Of a stretch of 64,000 nt of DNA, positions 21,201 to 30,700 are shown in pieces. Numbering within the stretch: the stretch's first letter is position 1; every line of letters starts with the position of its first letter. A program made the position numbers and the translations under genes. Source of the stretch: Psococerastis gibbosa (lineage: Eukaryota; Arthropoda; Insecta; Psocodea; Psocidae); assembly GCA_963971405.1 (NCBI GenBank), contig OZ020490.1, forward strand, positions 31,335,464 through 31,399,463, given 5' to 3'. The notes below the pieces were generated by a model that had not been told where the DNA came from, ran no database searches, and saw nothing but the letters and a program-made list of their open reading frames with translations.

Positions 21201-24200
21201 CTATTTTACAATTTTTGAACTCTTGACTTGACATCAGCATCCGTTATATTCTACAATTAAAGTTCATTAACTGTGGCCGATCAGTGTTAGTGATAATGAA
21301 AACCCAAATAAAGAGGAACATTTCCTATACTTTATGACACCTCAGTTGTGTAGGCTTTCAAAACGGGAGTTACATGATGAATCAGTAAAATCCGGGATGA
21401 TAGGCCGTGTACTTCCAAACGTTTCGTTGACCGCAGCAGATGTTGAATTCCACTTTCAGAACGACCACGGCCTATCCATCCCGCAGATTCTACTGATTCA
21501 TCACTTCAGTTACTGATTTACGAACGATGTTTCCTGTGAAATTAGATTTTTTTTTTACACCGTTTGGTTCTTAACAAGTATGGACATTTCATACGTAGGT
21601 AGACGGCCCTAGGACGGGTACAAAAGATGTTACCCGCTGCGAGCCTGGCCACGTGATGCCGCGATCAGGTACGGTCCTGTACCCGGCCCAGTGGATTCAG
21701 TGTGATTTGAGGTACTTCGATGTGTCGACACTAGGCAAGTTTGCTGTGGTGATGGCGGACCCACCGTGGGACATCCATATGGAGCTGCCCTATGGAACCA
21801 TGTCTGATGATGAAGTAAGTACTATGTTACCAAGGTAACGGCCTTACCATGTTGAGTCCATTGGAGCAGAGCATGTTTTAAACTGCGGCAAACTTGGCAG
21901 TGTGCACAGCGTTGGCAGGGGAACATGGTGGGACATGATAACGCGCTGAGACTGTACCAGTCAGTCTACGTCCCTACGAGCGTGTGGGGTCCTGGTCACC
22001 TCCGATTTAATCGTGTGACTACCATGTTCCCCAAGTGGTTCGCAATCCACTATAATCAGGAGGTCAACTCCTCTTTCCCCTAATGTGAAGGAGTCTACCC
22101 TTAGGATGCCTCAAGTTAACAAACAGACTCACTCCCTCCCCCCGCCAGTCTGATAGGGTTGCTTAAATGCTGAAATCAGGCGTTGGACACAACAACAACA
22201 ATGTTACCAAGGTAAAAAATACTATGAGGAATGAAACAAGGGCAATGATAAGAACCGTAGGCACCATATGATGGTTGTACGATCGAAGTTTCCTGTGAAA
22301 ATCGACCTTTTACAAAAAACCCTTATTGGGGTACTCCGATTGACTCTTAAGAGCGGTTCCCTAAGAGGTTTTGCCTACAAATGAGCTGCACAACGCGGAA
22401 ATAATGGATTTTTAACTAAATATTTCATTTAATGGGTAATAAAAACTAATTTTACATTGTTTTCAGATGCGACAGCTAGGTATTCCTCAACTGCAGGACG
22501 ACGGCCTAATTTTTCTATGGGTGACAGGTCGAGCTATGGAGCTGGGTCGCGAGTGCCTGAAGCTGTGGGGCTACGGCCGTGTGGACGAACTCATATGGGT
22601 CAAAACCAACCAGCTGCAGCGCATCATAAGGACGGGGCGAACCGGCCACTGGCTTAACCACGGAAAGGTATTAGGAGCTGATAAATAATTTTTTTTAAAT
22701 AAATACATCTATGGCCTACGTCGAATATAATAATAGCATTATCATGCTCGGGGCCGTGCTGTGGAATATTACACGGCGAGGCCCCACCCGAACACATATC
22801 TTAGGTTACTGGAGAACGGCCCCCGATAGCAAGAGCTAATGACGGGGGCGCATCGGCAACCGCTTCCAGCATCCATATGACATGTATTTAAAAACTCGTG
22901 GTGTTAGTGTGACGCAACCCGGGGTGTTAGTAAAGAGTAACAGGAGATATGGTCAACAATTATACGTAAGCTGAGATAAACAGAAAATCGACTAGGTGTT
23001 GCGTCATTTGGTGATGTATACTAACAGTTAGATATGATACAAGAGTGGAGATAAATTAACGAAGAGTGTAAATTAACAAGGAATAAATGAATAGATTATT
23101 TATGAAACCAGTTAAGTGACACTTTTCCCGGTTTTTTATTTTTTGTTATTTGTATGTTCTTTGTGACATGACGCATCGTTGAGTTGTGGAACCAGTTATA
23201 TCCCACTCTAACTAATGCGTTGGAATCCTCTTGAATATTTCATTTATTTTTGAAACCAGTCATGTCCGGGACTTAACTGGTTTCATAAGTAAAACCACAG
23301 AACAACATAATATATAATAATATGTATATATGGTAAAACCTGTGTGAGCATTCCACGCATTGTTTTTTTAATATGGCATGACAACCACAATCAACACGTG
23401 TCTTGTAATTTTCTCTCATAAAATGAGCGATTCAGAAGTTTCATTGGCCTGATCAGATGCGGAAAGCCCTCAAAAAAGAAAACGAGGAGTCATAAACCCT
23501 CATAATTATAAAGTTAACCGAATTAAGAAGGCAAGATTGGAAGGGGTTTCCTATACGAATTTATCTTTAATACAAAAAATAAAGGCTACGTGACAACTTC
23601 AGAATTTATTGGCGGCCTTAAAACGTCTACGTTCAATTTTGTAAAAACTAATGTTGGAAGAGAAGACGTGGACTTGCGGGAAGTGAGCATCTACAAAAGC
23701 TGTGCGAAAGTGCCAATTCTCAAGGCAAAGCTTGAAGATTTGGGATATTGGAAAGTCACGGTCCTGAAGGTAATTTTTTTTTTTGCCACTATATTGAAGT
23801 GGTCTTCGAGGGAAAAAGAAGAAAACTCGTAAAAAACTAAGTCTGGTATGACTTAATGTCTGATTTTGTGACCTAATGTTAACTTGAGAATCATTAAAGT
23901 TTGTAAAACGTAAATTGCTGAGTGTTAATTTTTGAAAGCAGTCAAGTCCAGCAACTTTAAAGCTCTCCCTAGGTTAGAAAAAACTATCATTAACGATGCT
24001 GGATAGCTCATTATATGCAGCTCATGACTAGAAACTAGCTGAGCCTAAAAGGAAAAACATCAGAGCCGTACTAGAGAAACTAAACGGTTTTTCATCTCTC
24101 CTGAAAAATTAGTGTTTCAGGACATGACTGGTTTCATAAATAATCGATTCAAATGTGAATTACAATAAATAACAACCATAAATTTAACATTTAAACAGAA

Positions 24201-24729
24201 TTAAAATTGGCAACAAACTAAAATATAACCACCTGAACACAGATCGGCCACAATTATTGAATTTGATTTTCATTGTTGGGATGGTAGGCCTGAGTAAGGA
24301 GTTCAAGAATTGGTGAAGGCCACTTGTCATAGATCAAAATGTATAGGAGCATTTCTGCTAACTTAGCGGCTTTTTTGACGGCTCCACAATCGATTTTCGC
24401 TCTTAAGTTATTTTTACTTTCAGGAACACTGCCTGGTGGGTTTGAAGGGAAATCCGCCAAACCTTAACCGCGGTCTGGACTGTGACGTCATCGTGGCGGA
24501 AGTTAGAGCAACGAGCCATAAACCTGACGAGATCTACGGAATCATCGAACGGCTCAGTCCAGGGACGAGGAAGATCGAACTGTTCGGACGGCCCCACAAC
24601 GTTCAGCCCAACTGGATCACGTTAGGCAATCAGGTGGACGGCGTTCGGCTGGTCGATCCCGACCTGATTGAGGCGTTCAGAAAGGCTTATCCCGATGGAA
24701 ACTGCATGCTTCCACCGACAAAACAGTAG
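15268..24729 (+). CDS. METTL3: METTL3, catalytic subunit of the m6A mRNA methyltransferase
   Basis: Five coding exons: 15268-15924, 19696-19962, 21599-21814, 22467-22667 and 24424-24729. Every junction is phase 0 with GT-AG borders; the sum is 548 aa (human METTL3 has 580). METTL3 transfers a methyl group from S-adenosylmethionine to adenosine N6 in mRNA, as a heterodimer with METTL14 in the nucleus. Seen here: leader helix from [20 protein letters not shown]; a possible nuclear signal SPKRTAP; two CCCH zinc fingers at about 254-274 and 290-306 ([17 protein letters not shown]); catalytic DPPW at 362-365 in [17 protein letters not shown]; the RNA-groove segment [20 protein letters not shown]; and the SAM-contact segment [16 protein letters not shown] near the C-terminus. 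No key residue is missing. Intron 1 holds an antisense LINE and nested MITEs; intron 3 begins with a SINE only 10 bases inside; intron 4 holds a 1-kb DNA transposon. Confidence 0.95.
16628..17192. mobile_element. CCGGTATTATAATCGCC-family MITE split by a nested insertion
   Basis: The left part (16628-16764) and right part (17158-17192) together equal the uninterrupted copy at 29993-30163. Between them sits composite MITE A3. Ends: GCAGCCTGATCGAGGCGATT and its complement. In METTL3 intron 1. Confidence 0.85.
16765..17157. mobile_element. Composite palindromic MITE A3, flanked by TAA
   Basis: Outer ends GGCGGGGATTCCACCGACCG and complement, flanked by TAA (16762-16764 and 17158-17160). The outer arms read GGCTAGGGCTAAATACAAAT and GGTGACGTGGTAGCAGACAT. 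An inner element with its own ends (16836-17086, GGTGGCGTTTCCACCGACCT) occupies the centre. The inner part carries, on the minus strand, an ORF start related to [19 protein letters not shown], here with a 1-base deletion right after its ATG. Confidence 0.85.
17685..19505 (-). pseudogene. R1-like LINE reverse transcriptase and C-terminal region, two nonsense codons
   Basis: The reading frame on the minus strand runs about 600 codons: finger motif [66 protein letters not shown], catalytic [16 protein letters not shown], then [16 protein letters not shown] near the end. The style fits the R1/I group of non-LTR elements; clade is tentative. Two in-frame stops break it: NQFGF has become N-stop-FGF at about 19081, and the residue after KYLGV is TGA at about 18462. 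Each is a single transition from CAG and TGG. The endonuclease half is missing. It sits antisense in METTL3 intron 1. Confidence 0.85.
20080..20390 (+). pseudogene. LINE C-terminal tail
   Basis: One frame reads [19 protein letters not shown] and then [16 protein letters not shown], the typical C-terminal tail of RTE-like LINE ORFs. A frameshift near 20190 separates it from preceding text. METTL3 intron 2. Confidence 0.65.
20564..20968 (+). pseudogene. LINE C-terminal fragment with [12 protein letters not shown] motif
   Basis: A 134-codon open frame contains [20 protein letters not shown] and a spaced pattern ([17 protein letters not shown]) matching the region downstream of the RNase H domain in R1/I-group LINEs, comparable with [17 protein letters not shown] in the element at 17685-19505 on the other strand. 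METTL3 intron 2. Confidence 0.65.
21352..21518. mobile_element. Small palindromic MITE (GATGATAGGCCGTG family)
   Basis: Inverted arms: GATGAATCAGTAAAATCCGG and GATGATAGGCCGTG at left, with the near complement ending TACTGATTCATCA at right. Half copies are at about 30640-30735 and 31215-31275. METTL3 intron 2. Confidence 0.55.
21839..22200 (+). repeat. SINE2 copy inside METTL3 intron 3, 15-bp target duplication
   Basis: Flanked by exact copies of ATGTTACCAAGGTAA (21824-21838 and 22201-22215). The body has GTGCACAGCGTTGGCAGGGG and CCCAAGTGGTTCGCAATCCAC and ends in a (CAA)n tail. The insertion point is only 10 bases into the intron, whose 5' splice site is at 21815. Other copies: 39589-39827, 52076-52343 (-), 59898-60279 (-). 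Confidence 0.88.
23089..24149 (+). mobile_element. Unclassified DNA transposon remnant with terminal inverted repeats
   Basis: Ends GATTATTTATGAAACCAGT (left) and ACTGGTTTCATAAATAATCG (right) are inverted. Within it a coding start on + (about 23424 onward) reads MSDSEVSLA, a stop, then [19 protein letters not shown], and a later open segment (23590-23769) ends at a possible splice donor CTGAAG/GTAATT. This looks like the first exon or exons of a transposase-type gene with basic N-terminus. The superfamily is unknown. METTL3 intron 4. Confidence 0.5.
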
Positions 24730-25252
24730 AGATGTGACTGGAGAAAAGCATTAGCCGTGCTTGACTCGCTGACCCTGCGTGGAGGCATTCAGGTTGCGTC
24801 TGCCTAGGGTCGGACCGGGGGGTACATATTGTATCTCACCCTACAGTCCATATAGGACTTCACAGTCATGGAATTCATGAAAATAGGTATTTGCCTCAGT
24901 AGTAAAAGGAAGAAGAAAAGGTAAAGAAATTCATTGAAACCCCTTGGGCCATTACTTTAGAGTGGGGTAAAGAAATTTGGCCCAAAAACGGGCCGGAAGC
25001 AAAGAAGCATAAGACAGCTTTCACCTAAAGCGTAGGAGCGCATCTTCCCCTAAGGTAACAGTATCATATAATTGTGACGACAGTTAATCCCCCCCCCCCC
25101 CCCGTATATATTTTAACCTTCTTTTTTCCTCTCTCTTCTCTAGTTTCTTCTGTATTAAATTTTAAGCATCTATCTATAATTAATACAATATTTTTGTTTT
25201 TAAGGTTAGCATGAAAAGAAGACTACATAGTCTTATTGTTCGCCTTTTTTTC

Positions 25253-25258
25253 AATAAA
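25253..25258 (+). terminator. Candidate METTL3 polyadenylation signal
   Basis: AATAAA about 525 bp past the METTL3 stop, in a T-rich context and before the first clear transposon. It is the first canonical hexamer I see downstream of the stop on this strand. Confidence 0.5.
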
Positions 25259-25616
25259 GTCCTTTTCAATTCAATACAATGCAATGAGTTTTAAGAACCC
25301 TGCTAACCCTATTAGAAGCATGTAGAAAGTTATTTTTGTCAAAAATAAAATTAAAATAAACTAATATCTCCTTCTTTAACTTAAAAAAATTAGCCCTACC
25401 CGTTTGGCGCTCAAAATAAGTCGTCAGTTGTGTTCACTTAGTAAAAAGGATTTTTTTAAATGAACTCATCCTATCAGTGCAATTCATAAAACGGAAGTAC
25501 ATTTTGAGAAATCTAATCCCAAAATGGTATGCAAAAGCCATATTTGTCACCATTGCTCTACTGCGCATGTCACGAGATCTATGGTTTTGGTGATCTGTTT
25601 CCTCCTTTACATCTGC

Positions 25617-25786
25617 GGGCCTACGATGGCGTTTAGTATGAACTTAATCCTGGGGTGTAAAATGTAAACCAAACTATCAAAATATCATTTTTTAAAAATT
25701 TAAAATAGCGTTTAGCCATTGTAAAATTATCTTGTTTAAATTTTTAATCCCGGGTTAGGATTAAAAATAATCGCCATAGTAGGCCC
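25617..25786. mobile_element. Diverged MITE of the CCGGTATTATAATCGCC family
   Basis: Ends GGGCCTACGATGGCG and CGCCATAGTAGGCCC are inverted. The interior has the family's GTAAAC and TTGTAAAATTATCTTGTTTA blocks. The CCGG core is decayed. Confidence 0.5.
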
Positions 25787-25951
25787 ACTGAAGTAAAGGA
25801 ACAAAATTATGGTCTGATTCAGAATTTCCCTGTAAATACCTTACACCTTGAACTCTGACCACATCATTTCCAATATAGAACTCTGGTGATGAACTGCATT
25901 TCAATCGCTTGTATTTTACTTGTTTGTTGATTGTGACCACTGTGTCAACAC

Positions 25952-26501
25952 CAAGGCCGTATCCAGAAATTATTTTCGGGACGGGTCCATCTGACGCCAC
26001 TGGAGATGAGTTAAGGCGCCCATTCCACCGACCGGCTAGGGCTATTTACAAAAACGGTGACGTGGTAGCAGACATTCAAGACTTAGGTGGGGTTTCCACC
26101 GACCACGCATTGCAGAATTGACGGAAATGTTTATTTACCTCTATGCCATAGTTAAAATTGATCAATGATCATACAGTAAAATTACAAACCAACATACTAA
26201 AATTAAAAAATGGCGTCATGGGATAAGTTAAGTAAAAACATTTTAATAGATTTCTGTAAAAAGAAAAATTCTAATTTCCGTCAATGTCATTTGCATTGTG
26301 CAATGCGAGGTTGATGGAGACGCCACCTAAGTCTTGAATGTCTGCTACCACGTCACCGTTTTTGTAAATAGCCCTAGCCGGTCGGTGGAATGGGCACCTT
26401 ACCTCAATATATTTAAAACTCAATTCTATCTAGTGTACACTGCAAATATTTCGGGAGGGGTTCTGACCCCCTGCCCCCCCCCCCCCTCTGGCTACGGCTT
26501 T
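25952..26501. mobile_element. hAT-type MITE interrupted by composite MITE A4
   Basis: It begins CAAGGCCGTATCCAG and ends CTCTGGCTACGGCTTTG, with the shared block AATTCTATCTAGTGTACACT at right, so it is a homolog of the intact copy at 13580-13750. The interval 26015-26398 is a separate composite MITE inserted in its interior. Confidence 0.7.
26015..26398. mobile_element. Composite palindromic MITE A4
   Basis: Outer ends GGCGCCCATTCCACCGACCG and complement; inner element 26086-26327 with ends GGTGGGGTTTCCACCGACCA. Flanking trinucleotides are TAA at left and TTA at right, so not a clean duplication. The inner part encodes MASWDKLSKNILIDFCKKK on +. Same composite architecture as A3, A9 and A10. 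Confidence 0.8.
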
Positions 26502-26529
26502 GCTCTAAACTACAAAAGTCATACTTGGT

Positions 26530-27150
26530 ATGAAGTATGCATATCAATGCAATTGCCAGGCAGCAATTATAGCACTAACTTCCAACAAATACACAGACTG
26601 TCTAAGGACTATCCAATGCCGTAACAAGCTCGCTAACCTGATAAAACTCGGGTGGATTATTACACTGCAATGGATCCCAAGCCATGTGGGTGTAGAAGGG
26701 AACGAGAAAGCCGACGAACTGGCAAAGAATGGCACAACCCTCCAGCAACCACCCTGCGCTCAATCCTACTCTGCTAAATCCGCCATCAGGCAGAATATAC
26801 TATAAAAGCATGGATCCAGAGGCAAAACACTGAAGCCAGAGCAGGAAAGCCCTGGTCGAAGCTAAGTAAAAATCCAATCCCACACAGTCTACCCAGGGCC
26901 ATCAGTGTTGCGGCGTTCAGGACCACGACGGGCCATGACTACCTCGCTGCACACCTCAACCGCATTGGAGTCCGCGATTCCTGCGCTTGCGACCTATGTG
27001 GACACCCCCGGATGGACGCTGAACACCTCTCGTCATGCCCGGCGATCGACCACACGCCGACAAATGAAGGCGAGTTCGAAAAGATCGCACGTCGCTACTG
27101 GTCAGCGCGTCACCAAATGGCCGACATGCCAAGGATGGGCGTTGGGTAGT
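26530..27150 (+). pseudogene. LINE RNase H domain and C-terminal zinc-knuckle region, frameshifted
   Basis: The frame at 26530-26805 contains LQWIPSHVGVEGNEKADELA, the diagnostic C-terminal half of a retroelement RNase H. After a frameshift near 26800, a second frame reads GHDYLAAHLNRIGV and CDLCGHPRMDAEHLSSCPAI, ending ARHQMADMPRMGVG. A related end is at 40140-40327 (-). Immediately followed by a TATACC microsatellite. Confidence 0.82.
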
Positions 27151-27514
27151 AAGTAAGTATATCAATGCCTTCCTTGATATACCTATACCTATATACTATA
27201 CCTATACCTATATCTTGATAAAAAACCTTTAAAAGCTATAAAAAGTTGCTTATCTGATCATTACCTATGGGATGTAATAACATTTTTCATTGCATCAATC
27301 CTGTCTACCTATACTATTTAATTACCTATTTAATTGATAACCTTCTTGTAATTAATAAACATTGTATTTTCTTGTAACGCGTTTTTACATTAAATTTCAT
27401 GCAGACACGCTGTTGATCTAGTATTCTCTTGGAATTGGTACAGGAAGCTTTGACGGCTGACCGATTCTGAAACATGAAACATAAGTAGGCAGTCTCAGAA
27501 ATGAAATAAAATAT

Positions 27515-27560
27515 ATTATATATATATACATATACATACATATATATATATATATACCTA
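27515..27560. repeat. AT-rich microsatellite
   Basis: (AT)n and (ATAC)n run. A TATACC-type run lies close by at 27175-27220, directly after a LINE fragment, where it may be that element's tail. Confidence 0.7.
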
Positions 27561-27700
27561 CAATATTCCTTATGGGGCACCAGTTAACCATAAGTGAACT
27601 AGAACAGACAGGTACTAACGTAAAATAATCAAAACCTAAAACATTGTAGCAAAGCAAAATAGATACCCGGACTAGTGCAACACTCTTTTCTTGTCAGTAA

Positions 27701-27706
27701 TTTATT
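27701..27706 (-). terminator. AATAAA next to the KIF19 stop
   Basis: AATAAA on the minus strand lies only 5 bases past the TGA that ends KIF19 exon 13. If used, the 3' UTR would be extremely short. It may instead be irrelevant if the GTGAGT there is a splice donor. Confidence 0.3.
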
Positions 27707-27710
27707 TTAC

Positions 27711-30700
27711 TCACCGTATTTCCTGCAGTGATTTTGAAATTGGCGGGAAGATGACGTGTGCAGGCGGAAGTCCTGGACTGGCCGGATACGGACTGTCCAT
27801 GATGGGTGGCAGACCAAGCCATTCCGAGCCTGCGGAGCTGGGGGTGCGGACACTGCTCTCGCTGTCGTCCATAACTGTAACAGTTCACAAAATTAGGACA
27901 TGCAGAGTTTCACAAGAAAGGTTGTTGGTTTCTGTCCCACACTTGCTGTAATTTCTGGCCATGCAGGCAGTCCCGGCCCTTCCTAGTTGAGTGATAGCGA
28001 TGACTTTGCAGTCCTAACTCCGCTAGGTTTTTTTTTCCTACCGCCTACCCGGTCGGCAGGGTGCATATATTTGAATTTAAAAAAAAAACAAAACAATTGT
28101 ACACTTCAATTGGACCTCATGGGTCCCAAGAAAATGCTTTTATGTTATCAAAAAAGAAAAAAAAAACAATAATCCATCGTACTGCTACATTTTAGAAGAG
28201 AAACTTTTTTTTAAGTCTTTTACATTCTGAAACTTTCTTGTGCATGAGAAGATTTTTTGGAATACTGTTGAATAGTTCAGGAATAACGTACTTTAAGGCT
28301 CTTTTGCCATGTTTGTTTCTAAATCTTGGTAGATCAAAGCACGGGAATAAAAGATTTCTGTCAAAGCGCTTTTTCACGTCTTTAAACCTTCCATCGAAAT
28401 AGTATAATTGCGCCGTACGATATTTGCTTTGTAGTGACAGAGGCAAAATATCTAGATACATATAGTGGTCTTTAATGTCTCTGCAACTAGCTTTCTTAGG
28501 TACAAGAACTTTAACAATAGCATCCTGTAGGCTTTTGAGAGGTGCAAGCAGATGTTGAGAGGTCAGTGTATATGTATCAATGCCATAATTTAAATGAGAC
28601 TCAACTAGAGCATGATAGGTTGGCTTAGTAATAGATTTATTTATTTATTACGAGTAGGGGTGTGGTACGGACTTCGACTTCCACCCGAAAGGTTCGATTC
28701 CCACATTTGCTAAATATTCTTTCTCATAATGCTGACGGTTCACCCGACTGAATTACCGTACTACTACAGTATAAAATCAGTATAAAAGCACTTGATCGTG
28801 TTTTTAGAGTACGGTAATAATATTTCAGGGGAAAAAATTTAAGCCAACTGCCAAACCTTATATTTATTTTCATCTTTTCATCTGACCATTTTCATATCAT
28901 GAAATATTTTGAAATCACTACAGTAATACAGTAGGATACATACCGCTATCAATGTTGGGGGCGAGATTTCTCTTTGAATACATATGGTCAATAGGCGGTA
29001 ATTTCTGTGCACTGCCAATCGGCGTCGGGAAGCTCCTTCTTGTAAACAATTCATTTCCACTTCGATTATTCTCACGACTGCCACTTCGATTGTTTCGACT
29101 GGCGCGAGACGAGACTCGATCTGTGTGGTGTATTGTATAGGTTTCTGACGGGTCACTTAGCGAGGTGGCATGGAGTTCTTGCTGGTAAAGCTGGTACAAC
29201 ACTTGTAGATCAGCTGGCAGGCCTAAACGCCCTTCTGAAAATTTAGTTTTTAAATCAGGATAGTCGAACAGCTCCAAAAAAGGATGCAAGAACCAAATTT
29301 TATGACCTTAATTATGTGACCATTTATAATTTGCCTTGAACCTTGAAAACACCACATATGCTTTTGAGCGGGAAGTCTTGGAAGCCCCTCGGCGAAAAAA
29401 TTCTAAATTTAGAACTAGAAAAACTAATTTGCGTTTACTACTGTATTAAGAGAATATGGGAGGGGAAAAGCCTTACAAGTGTAAAAATCAAATATGCCAC
29501 CAATGGTCGTCAAAAATATCATTTCAAAACCTTACCTTCCATAATTTGCCTTTGTCTGGTAATGATTTCTTCGCAGATTTGCCGCTGTCTGTCGTATCGT
29601 AAGATGGCTAGATCTCGCTGTCGTAACTCATGTTGCTTCATCATCCGCTCACTCTGCAGCTCGATCTTTTCAATTTCCAGCTCGTGTACTCTGACCAATA
29701 GCCGCAACACCTCGTGTTCTTCTTCCGTGCTCATGTCTGGGGGTAAACTCTAAAAGAAAAACCATAATGATTGGAATTTACTTTACAAAATTCAGGAGCA
29801 GAATTTCCTTGGATGAGTAAAGGCGGTTCTGTACATAGGTGACGCAAAAATTAACGCAGACATAGACAAAAGAATAATTGCTACCAACAGTGCAGACTTC
29901 GCAAACCTGAAATTACTTAATTAGGGCATGTAGAAGACTATATATATATAACTTCTTTTTTTAATTTTGAGATAACTGCACCATGTCTTCCTGCAGCCTG
30001 ATCGAGGCGATTATAATACCGGTATTTATTTAATCCCCTGGTATTAACAATGTAAACAAGATAATTTTATAATGGAAAGTGCTATTCAAAATTTGTTTGT
30101 TTACAGTTTTAATCCTAGGGCATTTATTTAACCCCGGTATTATAATCACCTCGATCAGGCTGCAGAAGCACTTATCTATTTAAGAGGCCAATCAGTGTAA
30201 CAGTAGCATGTTCAGTTCCTGAATAAAATGCATTTGAAAATAAGTTCATCAATGAAAAAAGAGTTTCTTAACTTCAAGTGCGTTTATCTCAAAATGCGTT
30301 AGGCCGCAGTTATACGCTTCAATTCAAGACTGATATCCAGAACCAAGAAGTTAAAGATCTACAAAACCCTTATGGGACCGGTTGCAATATACAGCTCAGA
30401 AACTTGGAATCTGAAAAATCATACGACAGTGGCCTTTGGGTGGAAAAATGTCCTACTTTTTCCAGTTGCTGTGCCCTGTCCCTGCATTCCACGAGCTGCC
30501 GTTCTGTTGTAGTCCTCAGCTCCGCATACCTCTCCTGTTCCTTCTCGATAAAAGTTATTTCATCCCAAGCCTTTTCCACAGTTGTGTCTCCCGTACCTGC
30601 AACGATCAATGCCATATAATTACAAAGGCTTTTACGGCCGGAGTTACGTGACGAATCAGTAGAATCCGAGATGATAGGCCGTGGTCGTTCGGAAAGAGTA

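Larger units (their letters stand above)
24730..27710. other. Tail-to-tail intergenic region between METTL3 and KIF19
   Basis: It holds the METTL3 3' UTR (AATAAA at 25253-25258), a poly-C run at 25089-25103, the MITE at 25617-25786, a hAT MITE with a composite MITE inside (25952-26501), a LINE fragment (26530-27150) and microsatellites at 27175-27220 and 27515-27560. A minus-strand ORF at 25761-26000 is partly MITE sequence; the rest (SSSPEFYIGNDVVRVQG) is not recognised. Confidence 0.6.

Noticed and set aside
25761-26000. Minus-strand ORF as a terminal KIF19 exon
   Set aside because: It starts and ends within MITE sequence (25617-25786 and 25952 onward) and has no acceptor in the needed phase.
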